The notes under the pieces are model-generated. The model searched no databases. It saw nothing but the letters and a program-made list of their open reading frames with translations, and had not been told where the DNA came from. 8,754 bases of DNA from an uncultured Sutterella sp. GTDB lineage: Bacteria > Pseudomonadota > Gammaproteobacteria > Burkholderiales > Burkholderiaceae_F. How positions within the stretch are numbered: the stretch's first letter is position 1; every line of letters begins with the position of its first letter. This document shows, one piece after another, positions 1 to 4,973 of the stretch. Location of the stretch: contig CAAFNI010000285.1 in the NCBI GenBank assembly GCA_900764215.1, positions 1 to 8,754 on the forward strand, written 5' to 3'. A program made the position numbers and the translations under genes.

Positions 1-14
1 ACGTAATGGCCGCC

Positions 15-434
15 CTAGCCACCTGCGTGCTTTAGGCTGGTGTTCTCCCCGCCTTCAATCCTGACCTTGTTGCGTTCAACATTGACGCCCACGCCGTAGC
101 CGCCATAATTGCTGACGCTGGAGACAAACTTGCCTCCAGAAATCGTAAGGCTGTTGTCGGAAACGGGAGCGGTCGCACCGCTCAAGGCATACCCGCCCGC
201 CGCTCCTCCACTCTGATACTCATGAGCACCGAGATAGACGTGATTGCCGGCGCCGGAATGTTCATTATTCGCAGGTCCCCAGTAAATCGAGGTGTACGAA
301 AGGTTGACGCCTGAAAGCTGCGCCGAATTCTGGTGGCCTTGCACGTTGTAGTAATAGTCGGCTGCCGTTGCGGTCACGGGAACCGCAGCCGCCACTGCGG
401 CGGCGAGAAGAGTGTGCTTGAGGGTAGTGTTCAT
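15..434 (-). CDS. Secreted autotransporter-like protein, probably cut short by an amber codon
   Basis: The 139-residue product starts with a clear Sec signal peptide: a basic start (K6, H7), a hydrophobic Ala/Val/Leu stretch at 9-20, and an A-T-A site that predicts cleavage near residue 24. The mature part is rich in Gly, Ser, Asn and Tyr. It contains two related units about 28 residues apart, N94-S-L-T-I-S-G-G and N122-K-V-R-I-E-G-G, each followed by a Gly/Tyr-rich stretch. This is the look of a beta-helical autotransporter or adhesin passenger, which would act at the cell surface. The frame ends in TAG at 15-17, but the next four codons before the window edge read G-G-H-Y, which continues the repeat style. 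A complete passenger and beta-barrel would need several hundred more residues. The start is ATG 434 with only a weak GGA upstream. The gene is either a pseudogene fragment or a short secreted protein; the exact family is not certain. Confidence 0.6.
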   Translation of the reverse strand: MNTTLKHTLLAAAVAAAVPVTATAADYYYNVQGHQNSAQLSGVNLSYTSIYWGPANNEHSGAGNHVYLGAHEYQSGGAAGGYALSGATAPVSDNSLTISGGKFVSSVSNYGGYGVGVNVERNKVRIEGGENTSLKHAGG

Positions 435-487
435 TTTGGTCCGTTTATCGATGAGCCCGTCAGAGGCCGAATGCTCTCGTGCGCCCG

Positions 488-504
488 GTGAAGGCAGCCT
501 TCAC
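488..504. repeat. Near-perfect inverted repeat in the leader of the secreted-protein gene
   Basis: GTGAAGGC and GCCTTCAC are exact reverse complements around a single central A. The element lies 54 bases upstream of the ATG at 434. It could be a repressor site or an RNA hairpin in the 5' leader. No run of T follows on the minus strand, so it is not a terminator. Confidence 0.5.
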
Positions 505-614
505 TCGCTCTCAATCCATAAGCTCTGAACGCACAACTTGTTCAAGCCTATCACCTGCCTTAACTGAGACGGCCAAAAAAATCGAATATCTTGATAACAA
601 CATAATTAGTCCCC

Positions 615-628
615 GAAAAGGACTTTTC
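615..628. repeat. Short palindrome in the AT-rich promoter region
   Basis: GAAAAG (615-620) and CTTTTC (623-628) are reverse complements separated by two bases. An overlapping alternative stem pairs AGTCC (608-612) with GGACT (620-624). The placement in the AT-rich stretch upstream of the secreted-protein gene would suit an operator, but short repeats of this kind also occur by chance. Confidence 0.35.
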
Positions 629-727
629 CCGTAAACTGACCGACCAGCAAGCCGACGCTGCATTCTGTCGCATTATCGAAACGCGGCCGTGCGATGTATC
701 CCCGCAACATCATCACGGTTTAAAACA

Positions 728-757
728 AAACGCAGACGTCATTGAATGTCTGCGTTT
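728..757 (-). terminator. Rho-independent terminator of the four-gene operon
   Basis: AAACGCAGAC (728-737) and GTCTGCGTTT (748-757) form a perfect 10-bp stem around a 10-base loop. On the minus strand the stem is followed by a T-rich run (GTTTTAAA-like, 721-727), while the plus-strand side has none. It lies 25 bases beyond the stop of the last operon gene at 783. Confidence 0.85.
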
Positions 758-782
758 GCAGGAAGGGACGACGCACGCCGCC

Positions 783-1061
783 TCATTCGCCGCGAAGCTT
801 TCTCAAAAAACGCTTCGCGGTGCCGCACGCATAGCCGAGCGCATAAAAGCGCTCGCCCATGGCGTGGATGATGGCTTCGACGTCGGGGAGCGGCAGCTTG
901 TCGGCGATGTAGCCTCGAAGCTCCTCGCGCAGCACGTCCTCGGCAGGACGATTGCGCATTTCGGAGACGGCGCGCAGCGTGCGCATCGCCTCGGGCGAAA
1001 GACGCCCCATGATTTCGCGCGTGACGTCGGGCGCGTGCTCCTCAAGCGGACTGCGGGCCAT
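783..1061 (-). CDS. Small protein D, possible ribbon-helix-helix DNA-binding protein
   Basis: This is the last gene of the four-gene operon and encodes 92 residues. The family is not recognised. Residues about 13-50 resemble an Arc/CopG ribbon-helix-helix unit: a short polar strand (T-R-E-I-M-G-R), a helix beginning L-S-P-E-A, the turn M-R-N-R-P, and a second helix E-D-V-L-R-E-E-L-R-G-Y-I. The C-terminal half is a basic amphipathic helix region ending in F-L-R-K-L-R-G-E. An in-frame ATG at 1112 would overlap gene C by 43 bases. ATG 1061 is preferred because AGGTG sits five bases upstream and overlaps the stop of gene C, leaving an 8-base gap and suggesting coupled translation. The DNA-binding role is an inference from fold resemblance; it could instead be a small partner of proteins A-C. 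Confidence 0.75.
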   Translation of the reverse strand: MARSPLEEHAPDVTREIMGRLSPEAMRTLRAVSEMRNRPAEDVLREELRGYIADKLPLPDVEAIIHAMGERFYALGYACGTAKRFLRKLRGE

Positions 1062-1069
1062 GACGCACC

Positions 1070-1567
1070 TCAGGCGAATTCGGGCGGAACGCCCGTAAAG
1101 ACCTGCGCCCACATGCCCGCGAGCTGGGAGAGCGCCTGGCGTGCGGCGGGCGTGTCAAGCCCCCCTCGCTCGACGATCTCGCGCGCCAGATTGTCGGCAT
1201 CGTCCGCAAAGAGCGCCGCCGCGTGCGTGACCACCTGGCGGGGCGAATGTCCGCGATAGTCGAGCGTCTCGGCCAGGTAGTCGGCGAGCCCGCCGTTGCC
1301 GTGCCACTCGGAGTCGGACTCATAGTGAGGATTCTCGCCCGAAAAGGCATTGACGAGCCAGCGCACGAGCTTGCTCTTGGCTTCCTCGTATTCGTCGTCG
1401 CTCATCATGCCCGCCGAACGCTGGGCGGCGCGAAGCGTCATGTTGCGGACGGCCTTCGCGAAGATTTCGCCCGTCACCTCGACGCTCAGAAGATTCGGCA
1501 GACGCTCCGCCTTGGAGCTGAAGTCCTTGCAGCAGCTTGCGCTGCAGTTCGATCCGCAACCGGCCAT
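1070..1567 (-). CDS. Uncharacterised helical protein C with N-terminal cysteine cluster
   Basis: The 165-residue protein belongs to no family I recognise. Its first 13 residues carry four cysteines (C4, C8, C12, C13) in a C-x3-C-x3-C-C arrangement that could bind metal or be redox-active. The rest looks all-helical and aligns with protein B: the segment before and including G-E-N-P (77-80) matches B around its G-E-N-P (74-77), and residues 110-159 align without gaps to B 115-164, sharing R110, V112, F120, R129, A150, W153, T158 and G159. There is no signal peptide or membrane helix, so it should be cytoplasmic. ATG 1567 has GGAG eight bases upstream. It lies 29 bases after gene B and 8 bases before gene D, within one transcription unit. 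Confidence 0.8.
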   Translation of the reverse strand: MAGCGSNCSASCCKDFSSKAERLPNLLSVEVTGEIFAKAVRNMTLRAAQRSAGMMSDDEYEEAKSKLVRWLVNAFSGENPHYESDSEWHGNGGLADYLAETLDYRGHSPRQVVTHAAALFADDADNLAREIVERGGLDTPAARQALSQLAGMWAQVFTGVPPEFA

Positions 1568-1596
1568 GGTGCCTACTCCATTCGTTACAGGGTCAT

Positions 1597-2112
1597 TCAG
1601 TTGAGTTTTTCAGCCCGGCGTCCCGTCAGGCGCAGCGTCCAGAAGGCGGCGGTTGCGGTGACGGTCTCGGAAAGCTTCTCGGGCGTCATCTCGTCGTCCT
1701 TCGTGAGCGTGCGGACCATGTCGTAGATGCCGTGCAGGAAGGTTCGGCAGACGTAGACCATGACCGCGCGCGGATTGGCGGCGTCGATCTCCTCGGGGAG
1801 CTTGTCCTCGCCGTAGTCGGGAAGCCTGCGGAGGTCTTCAACCAGCGCCGGGCCCACCAGGGGAAGCGCACTCGTGAAGCCCGGATTCTCGCCCATGAGC
1901 GTGCGGGCGAGATGGCGCGCGATGGCGTCGTCCTCCTCGGTCGCCTGATCGGGCGTGATGGCCTTGTTCGCGACGCGGTGCATGCGGCGAAGCACGTCCC
2001 AGATGCAGCCCACGAGAAGCTGCTCGAGCACGGCCTCGTCAAGGACGACCGTTTCGGACTTGGCCTGAGCCTCTCCGGCGGCTTGTTCTTCCGGCTTCTT
2101 TTCCTGCGTCAT
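1597..2112 (-). CDS. Uncharacterised helical protein B, paralogue of A and C
   Basis: This encodes 171 residues of unknown function. The first 25 residues are highly charged and probably disordered. The remainder is predicted helical from its composition and contains L-M-G-E-N-P-G-F (72-79) and, near the C-terminus, W158-x5-G164. These two landmarks recur in proteins A and C at similar spacing, which argues for descent by tandem duplication. No transmembrane segment or signal peptide is seen. Its ATG overlaps the stop of gene A in an ATGA junction (2109-2112), a standard sign of translational coupling, and AGGAG lies about ten bases upstream inside gene A. The helical all-alpha form and size resemble TorD-like chaperones only superficially; none of the TorD motifs is present. 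Confidence 0.8.
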   Translation of the reverse strand: MTQEKKPEEQAAGEAQAKSETVVLDEAVLEQLLVGCIWDVLRRMHRVANKAITPDQATEEDDAIARHLARTLMGENPGFTSALPLVGPALVEDLRRLPDYGEDKLPEEIDAANPRAVMVYVCRTFLHGIYDMVRTLTKDDEMTPEKLSETVTATAAFWTLRLTGRRAEKLN

Positions 2113-2648
2113 GCCCCCTGCTCCTCTTTCGCATCTTCCTTCGGGTCCTCTTCATCCTCTTCGGGCGCAATGCCGAGAATCATCTCGGCCCAGGTGCGGA
2201 AGTGCGCGGCAAAGAGGTCGTCATGCAGAACGCCGTTGAGCACGGTCTGAAGATCCTGCGCCCCGTTCGTTTCGGCCCACGCCTCGGCGATGGAGGCGGC
2301 CTCCTGGAAGCACGTCATGACGGCGAGCGCAAGAATGCTCTCGTCGTCGCTGAAGGTCTTGCGGTCCTCTTCGGGCATCTCGTCGAGCACTTCGGCAAGA
2401 AGAGGACGAAGGGCCGCGCCGGCCGCGGCGGGATTCCACCCTTTGGGAAGCTCGAGCGAGTCGGTGTGGCCCATGAAGATCGACGCGACGCCGAAGACGA
2501 TCTTCGCGTAGTCGTTGGGATCGCCCGCTTCATCCATCATGACGCCGAGCGCGTCGCGGGCGCTGTACATCAGGATGTCGGCGAGAACGGCGGGATCGCC
2601 GATCGAAGGCAGCGCAACGACGGCGCCGCCCTTATTCTGTTCGGTCAT
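2109..2648 (-). CDS. Uncharacterised helical protein A, first gene of the operon
   Basis: The 179-residue product belongs to no recognised family. It has a helical core at about 20-160 and a strongly acidic tail (163-177, mostly Glu, Asp and Lys). It shares the landmarks of B and C: F-M-G-H-T at 58-62, which corresponds to G-E-N in the others, an A-V-M segment at 109-111 matching B 116-118, and W153-x5-G159. An in-frame ATG at 2660 would add four residues, but only GC-rich sequence without a ribosome binding site precedes it. ATG 2648 has GGA eight bases upstream and gives an M-T-E-Q-N-K start much like M-T-Q-E-K-K of B, so it is preferred. The promoter at 2708-2713 is immediately upstream and no gene lies between. 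Confidence 0.8.
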   Translation of the reverse strand: MTEQNKGGAVVALPSIGDPAVLADILMYSARDALGVMMDEAGDPNDYAKIVFGVASIFMGHTDSLELPKGWNPAAAGAALRPLLAEVLDEMPEEDRKTFSDDESILALAVMTCFQEAASIAEAWAETNGAQDLQTVLNGVLHDDLFAAHFRTWAEMILGIAPEEDEEDPKEDAKEEQGA

Positions 2649-2686
2649 AGAAAATTCCATCCGTGGGGCGCAGAGCGGACCTGACG

Positions 2687-2720
2687 CCCTCGTGAAAACA
2701 TGCCGACATTATACCGAGGG
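2687..2720. repeat. Inverted repeat bracketing the operon -10 box
   Basis: CCCTCG (2687-2692) and CGAGGG (2715-2720) are exact reverse complements 22 bases apart. They flank the TATAAT box and the expected transcription start of the A-B-C-D operon. Such placement suits an operator, but six-base arms are weak evidence on their own. Confidence 0.35.
2708..2713 (-). promoter_or_regulatory. -10 box of the A-B-C-D operon promoter
   Basis: The minus strand reads a perfect TATAAT here. It predicts a transcript start near 2701 and a leader of about 50 bases before ATG 2648. The region 16-19 bases upstream is GC-rich (GACGGG-like) and holds no good -35 box, so the promoter may need an activator. Confidence 0.6.
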
Positions 2721-2767
2721 AGAACGCGGCGCCCGTCCCGGAAAGGCGAAGGCGGGACCCGCTCGAA

Positions 2768-2801
2768 AAAACGCCCGCAGGCAGAATCCGGCGGGCGTTT
2801 T
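2768..2801 (-). terminator. Rho-independent terminator after qmcA
   Basis: AAAACGCCCGC (2768-2778) and GCGGGCGTTTT (2791-2801) form a perfect 11-bp stem with a 12-base loop. On the minus strand a run of six T follows. It lies 38 bases beyond the qmcA stop and separates that operon from the A-B-C-D operon. Confidence 0.9.
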
Positions 2802-2839
2802 CAACAGGCGGCCTTGAGAAGGTCGGACCGTCGCGAAGG

Positions 2840-3784
2840 TCAAGCCTTGGGCGGAAGCTGAGCCTTGGCGCCGTCGACGATCTTCATCGCGGAGGCGATC
2901 ATGACCGAAAGGTCCCCGAGGTTGCCCGGCACGATGAGCGTGTTGTTGGTCTTGGCGAGCTGCGAGAAGGCTTCGACGTACTTTTCGGCCACCTGCAGAT
3001 TGACGGCGTTCATGCCGCCCTCGGCCTGCGTGGCCGCCGCCACGCGGCGAAGGGCCTCGGCCGTGGCCGTGGCGAGGGCGAGCGTTGCGGCCGCCTGCCC
3101 CTCGGCCTTGTTGATTTCGGCCTGCTTTTCACCCTCGGACTGCGCGATGGCCGCCTCGCGGGCGCCGGTGGCGAGGTTGATCTGCTCGAGCTTGCGGCCT
3201 TCGGACGCCGCGACGACGGCGCGCTTTTCACGTTCGGCCGTGATCTGCTGCTGCATGGCCTGCAGAATGACGGCGGGCGGCGTCAGGTCCTTGATTTCAT
3301 AGCGAAGCACCTTGACGCCCCAGTTGAGGGCCGCCTCGTCGATGGCGGAGACGACGGACTTGTTGATGAGATCGCGCTCCTCGAAGGTCTTGTCGAGCTC
3401 CATCTTGCCCACGACGGAGCGAAGCGTCGTCTGGGCGAGCTGCGTGATGGCGACGACGTAGTTGGACGTGCCGTAGGAGGCGCGCTGCGGATCGGTCACC
3501 TGAAAAAAGAGCACGCCGTCGACCGTGAGCTGCGTGTTGTCGCGCGTGATGCAGACCTGGCTCGGCGTGTCGAGCGGAATTTCCTTGAGGGAGTGGCGGT
3601 AGGCGACCCGGTCGATGAAGGGAATGATGAAGTTGAGGCCGGGATTGAGCACGGCGTGGAACTTGCCGAGACGCTCGACCACCCACGCGGTCTGCTGAGG
3701 CACGACCTTGACGGACTGAAAGGCAAAAAGCACCGCCACGACGACGAGCACGAGCGTGAAGATGAGAAAGCCGCTGACGTTCAT
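2840..3784 (-). CDS. qmcA: SPFH/stomatin-like membrane protein, QmcA family
   Basis: The 314-residue protein has the expected QmcA plan: one N-terminal transmembrane helix (about 5-23), an SPFH/prohibitin domain and a long C-terminal coiled coil. Family landmarks include E-R-L-G-K-F (37-42), L-N-P-G-L-N-F-I-I-P-F-I-D (46-58), T-V-D-G-V-L-F-F-Q-V-T-D-P (87-99), T-L-R-S-V-V-G-K-M-E-L-D (120-131), W-G-V-K-V-L-R-Y-E-I-K-D-L-T-P-P (155-170) and A-E-R-E-K-R-A (183-189). The region 190-250 is rich in Ala, Glu and Lys and forms the oligomerising coiled coil. Proteins of this family assemble into large rings in the inner membrane and organise lipid microdomains and membrane proteases. The gene follows nfeD after a 39-base gap, the classical pairing. 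ATG 3784 has GGAG about ten bases upstream, a rather long spacing. Confidence 0.92.
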   Translation of the reverse strand: MNVSGFLIFTLVLVVVAVLFAFQSVKVVPQQTAWVVERLGKFHAVLNPGLNFIIPFIDRVAYRHSLKEIPLDTPSQVCITRDNTQLTVDGVLFFQVTDPQRASYGTSNYVVAITQLAQTTLRSVVGKMELDKTFEERDLINKSVVSAIDEAALNWGVKVLRYEIKDLTPPAVILQAMQQQITAEREKRAVVAASEGRKLEQINLATGAREAAIAQSEGEKQAEINKAEGQAAATLALATATAEALRRVAAATQAEGGMNAVNLQVAEKYVEAFSQLAKTNNTLIVPGNLGDLSVMIASAMKIVDGAKAQLPPKA

Positions 3785-3823
3785 TTGTATGTGACTCCGT
3801 AGGATTGCAGGATGGCGTCGCTT

Positions 3824-4249
3824 CTACCTGGAAGCGGCGGAGCGAAGGATGAGACGGGTGCCGTCGACGCGGGCGATGATCCAGATGCCCGGCGAGAGCT
3901 CTCCCTCTTCGGCGCAGGCGATCCAGGGAGCGCCGCGGTACTGCACGACGGCGGTGCCGCCCGTGCCCACGGCCTCGACGCGGATGCGCTCGCCTTCGTC
4001 AAGATGCATGAGCTTGTCGGCCTCGGGATGCCTGCGGCGGCGAAGCAGATGCGCCAGCGCGCAGCCCGCCACCGTCACAAGCGCGCAGACGGCGAACTGC
4101 CAGGAGGCGTCCAGCCCCAACCAGCCGGCGGCTCCCGCAGCGGCGCACGCGAGCATGACGGCGAGCAGATAAACCGTGCCCGTCACCATCTCGACGGCGG
4201 CCACGATGAGCGCCAGAATGAACCAGAGAACCGTACCGGAAATGAACAA
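3824..4249 (-). CDS. Short NfeD-family membrane protein, partner of QmcA
   Basis: This 141-residue protein is the short NfeD type, without the ClpP-like protease domain of long NfeD. Three hydrophobic segments (about 6-22, 25-44 and 50-68) are followed by a basic R-R-R-R stop-transfer stretch (70-73) and a C-terminal soluble domain at 83-137. The segment E-A-V-G-T-G-G-T-A-V-V (92-102) and the closing D-G-T-R-L-I-L-R (129-136) are typical of the NfeD OB fold. NfeD proteins pair with stomatin-like proteins and probably modulate their assembly; the next gene downstream is such a protein. The start is TTG 4249, with GGAGG eight bases upstream and AAGGA closer still; no better ATG is available before the first membrane helix. 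The family is often written YbbK/YbbL-like. Confidence 0.88.
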   Translation of the reverse strand: MFISGTVLWFILALIVAAVEMVTGTVYLLAVMLACAAAGAAGWLGLDASWQFAVCALVTVAGCALAHLLRRRRHPEADKLMHLDEGERIRVEAVGTGGTAVVQYRGAPWIACAEEGELSPGIWIIARVDGTRLILRSAASR

Positions 4250-4280
4250 TGTTCCTTCCTCCGCAAGCGCCCCGAGACCT

Positions 4281-4300
4281 TCGCCGGAACCGCCCGGCGA
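4281..4300 (-). repeat. Hairpin in the nfeD leader
   Basis: TCGCCGG (4281-4287) and CCGGCGA (4294-4300) form a 7-bp stem with a six-base loop, about 30 bases upstream of the nfeD TTG start. No T-run follows on the minus strand. It may be a modest RNA structure in the leader. Confidence 0.4.
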
Positions 4301-4322
4301 GCCTCAAGGGCTGTCTTCGGAC

Positions 4323-4350
4323 ACTCTAGCACAGCGGCGGACGCCGTCAG
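4323..4350 (-). promoter_or_regulatory. Candidate promoter of nfeD-qmcA
   Basis: On the minus strand CTGACG (4345-4350) is followed after 16 bases by TAGAGT (4323-4328), which is preceded by TGC, an extended -10 feature. Both hexamers match four of six consensus bases. The predicted transcript would start near 4316 with a leader of about 65 bases. Confidence 0.4.
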
Positions 4351-4390
4351 GCCTAGGTTTTCACGCACTTACGATTCGAAATCACCGCAA

Positions 4391-4437
4391 CAAAAAGGCC
4401 GCGCCCGCAGACCTCCCGGGAGGCATGCGGGCGCGGC
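4391..4437 (-). terminator. Terminator of the Fur-regulated small gene
   Basis: GCCGCGCCCGCA (4398-4409) and TGCGGGCGCGGC (4426-4437) form a perfect 12-bp stem. The loop itself contains the palindrome CCTCCCGGGAGG (4412-4423), so the whole may fold as one long, interrupted hairpin. On the minus strand it is followed by CCTTTTTG (4391-4398). It lies 30 bases beyond the stop at 4468 and upstream of the nfeD promoter, so it insulates the two units. Confidence 0.88.
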
Positions 4438-4467
4438 GTCCTCACTCAAGCGCAGAAGTCGCGAAGG

Positions 4468-4665
4468 CTATTCGCCTCTCGAACGGTCTCGAATCGCATC
4501 AAGCCCTGCAGACGCCGCGAAGGCGGATATCGCAGCCGCAAAGCTCGCCTGCGGCGGAAGAAGGCCGAGAACGGGTGCCGCAAGAAAAAAGGCGCACGCT
4601 GAAAGTCCGGCGCCCGAGACGGCCTTGAGCACCGTGCGTGTCCTTGCGGCAGCATGCTTTTTCAT
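4468..4665 (-). CDS. Small Fur-regulated membrane protein of unknown function
   Basis: The 65-residue product begins with a basic stretch (M-K-K-H-A-A-A-R-T-R-T), followed by a hydrophobic segment at about 15-36 and a second Ala-rich one at about 40-54, ending in a charged tail D-A-I-R-D-R-S-R-G-E. It is probably an inner-membrane protein with one or two helices, although the first segment could also act as an uncleaved signal. I do not recognise the family. Several features support a real gene despite its size: GGGAGGA five bases before the ATG, a well-formed promoter (4751-4779) overlapped by a 17/19 Fur box (4747-4765), and a strong dedicated terminator (4391-4437). It is therefore a single-gene unit expected to be expressed under iron limitation. 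Iron or siderophore uptake, or protection of the membrane when iron is scarce, are guesses from regulation only. Confidence 0.75.
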   Translation of the reverse strand: MKKHAAARTRTVLKAVSGAGLSACAFFLAAPVLGLLPPQASFAAAISAFAASAGLDAIRDRSRGE

Positions 4666-4715
4666 AACAATCCTCCCTGCACTCCCTGAGCGTGCGCGAT
4701 TCGTTTGGTCCTGCC

Positions 4716-4733
4716 CGTTCGCATTCGCGAACG
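4716..4733 (-). repeat. Hairpin in the leader of the Fur-regulated gene
   Basis: CGTTCGC (4716-4722) and GCGAACG (4727-4733) pair perfectly over 7 bp with a four-base loop. The element lies in the predicted 5' leader, roughly ten bases after the expected transcript start, and may stabilise the messenger 5' end. Confidence 0.45.
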
Positions 4734-4746
4734 ATCTTCACTTATT

Positions 4747-4765
4747 GATAATGATAGTCATTCTC
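4747..4765. promoter_or_regulatory. Fur box
   Basis: The 19 bases match the classical GATAATGATAATCATTATC consensus at 17 positions, differing only at positions 11 and 17. The site covers the -10 box and part of the spacer of the promoter for the small membrane protein, the usual arrangement for iron-dependent repression by Fur. Confidence 0.88.
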
Positions 4766-4779
4766 ATTTTATACGTCAA
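4751..4779 (-). promoter_or_regulatory. Sigma70-type promoter of the small membrane protein gene
   Basis: On the minus strand TTGACG (4774-4779) is separated by exactly 17 bases from TATCAT (4751-4756). The predicted start is near 4744, giving a leader of about 79 bases. The Fur box lies across the -10 element. Confidence 0.75.
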
Positions 4780-4913
4780 GACAAACGTCATCCGCGGTTC
4801 CCATTTGAACACTTATTCGCAGGACTGATGCGGTGCGGCGGGCTGAAGGATCTGCCAATCCGGCACTCGGCCAATACCCGAATTGCACCCAAGCGGCTTT
4901 CGCCCATACAAAA

Positions 4914-4941
4914 GCCCCCGGCCTCTTGCGAGGCCGGGGGC
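4914..4941 (-). terminator. Rho-independent terminator after ppsA
   Basis: GCCCCCGGCCTC (4914-4925) and GAGGCCGGGGGC (4930-4941) make a perfect 12-bp GC-rich stem with a four-base loop. On the minus strand the stem is followed by TTTTGTAT. It lies 32 bases beyond the ppsA stop. Confidence 0.9.
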
Positions 4942-4973
4942 CGGTTTGGGAACCTAGCGTCTTGCCGCGTCAA

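Larger units (their letters stand above)
435..727. other. Non-coding region upstream of the secreted-protein gene
   Basis: No convincing gene was found on either strand. The stretch 570-630 is clearly more AT-rich than its surroundings and should hold the promoter of the minus-strand gene that starts at 434. No pair of -35 and -10 boxes stands out enough to name. Two inverted repeats, at 488-504 and 615-628, are listed separately. Confidence 0.5.

Noticed and set aside
1062..1112. A longer version of gene D starting at ATG 1112.
   Set aside because: The extra 17 residues would overlap the end of gene C, lack a ribosome binding site and read as Arg-rich sequence; ATG 1061 has AGGTG at the right place.
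1537..2250. A 237-codon plus-strand frame opposite genes A and B.
   Set aside because: It spans the junction of two coupled minus-strand genes, has no ribosome binding site or promoter, and its composition is that of an antisense frame.
783..2648. The idea that proteins A, B and C are TorD-like chaperones, or that the operon is a toxin-antitoxin system.
   Set aside because: Size and helicity fit TorD loosely, but the E-S-x-W and D-H motifs are absent. A toxin-antitoxin call would need a recognisable toxin beside the RHH-like protein, and three large paralogues with a long operon do not fit that pattern.
4499..4741. An 80-codon minus-strand frame starting close to the Fur-controlled transcript start.
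   Set aside because: It has no ribosome binding site and an Arg/Cys-rich translation with no structure. The overlapping 65-codon frame at 4468-4665 has GGGAGGA at the correct distance and a coherent membrane-protein sequence.
3812..4828. A 338-codon plus-strand frame opposite nfeD and the small Fur-regulated gene.
   Set aside because: It crosses a gene, two promoters, a terminator and the Fur box, and its translation is low-complexity Arg/Ala sequence.
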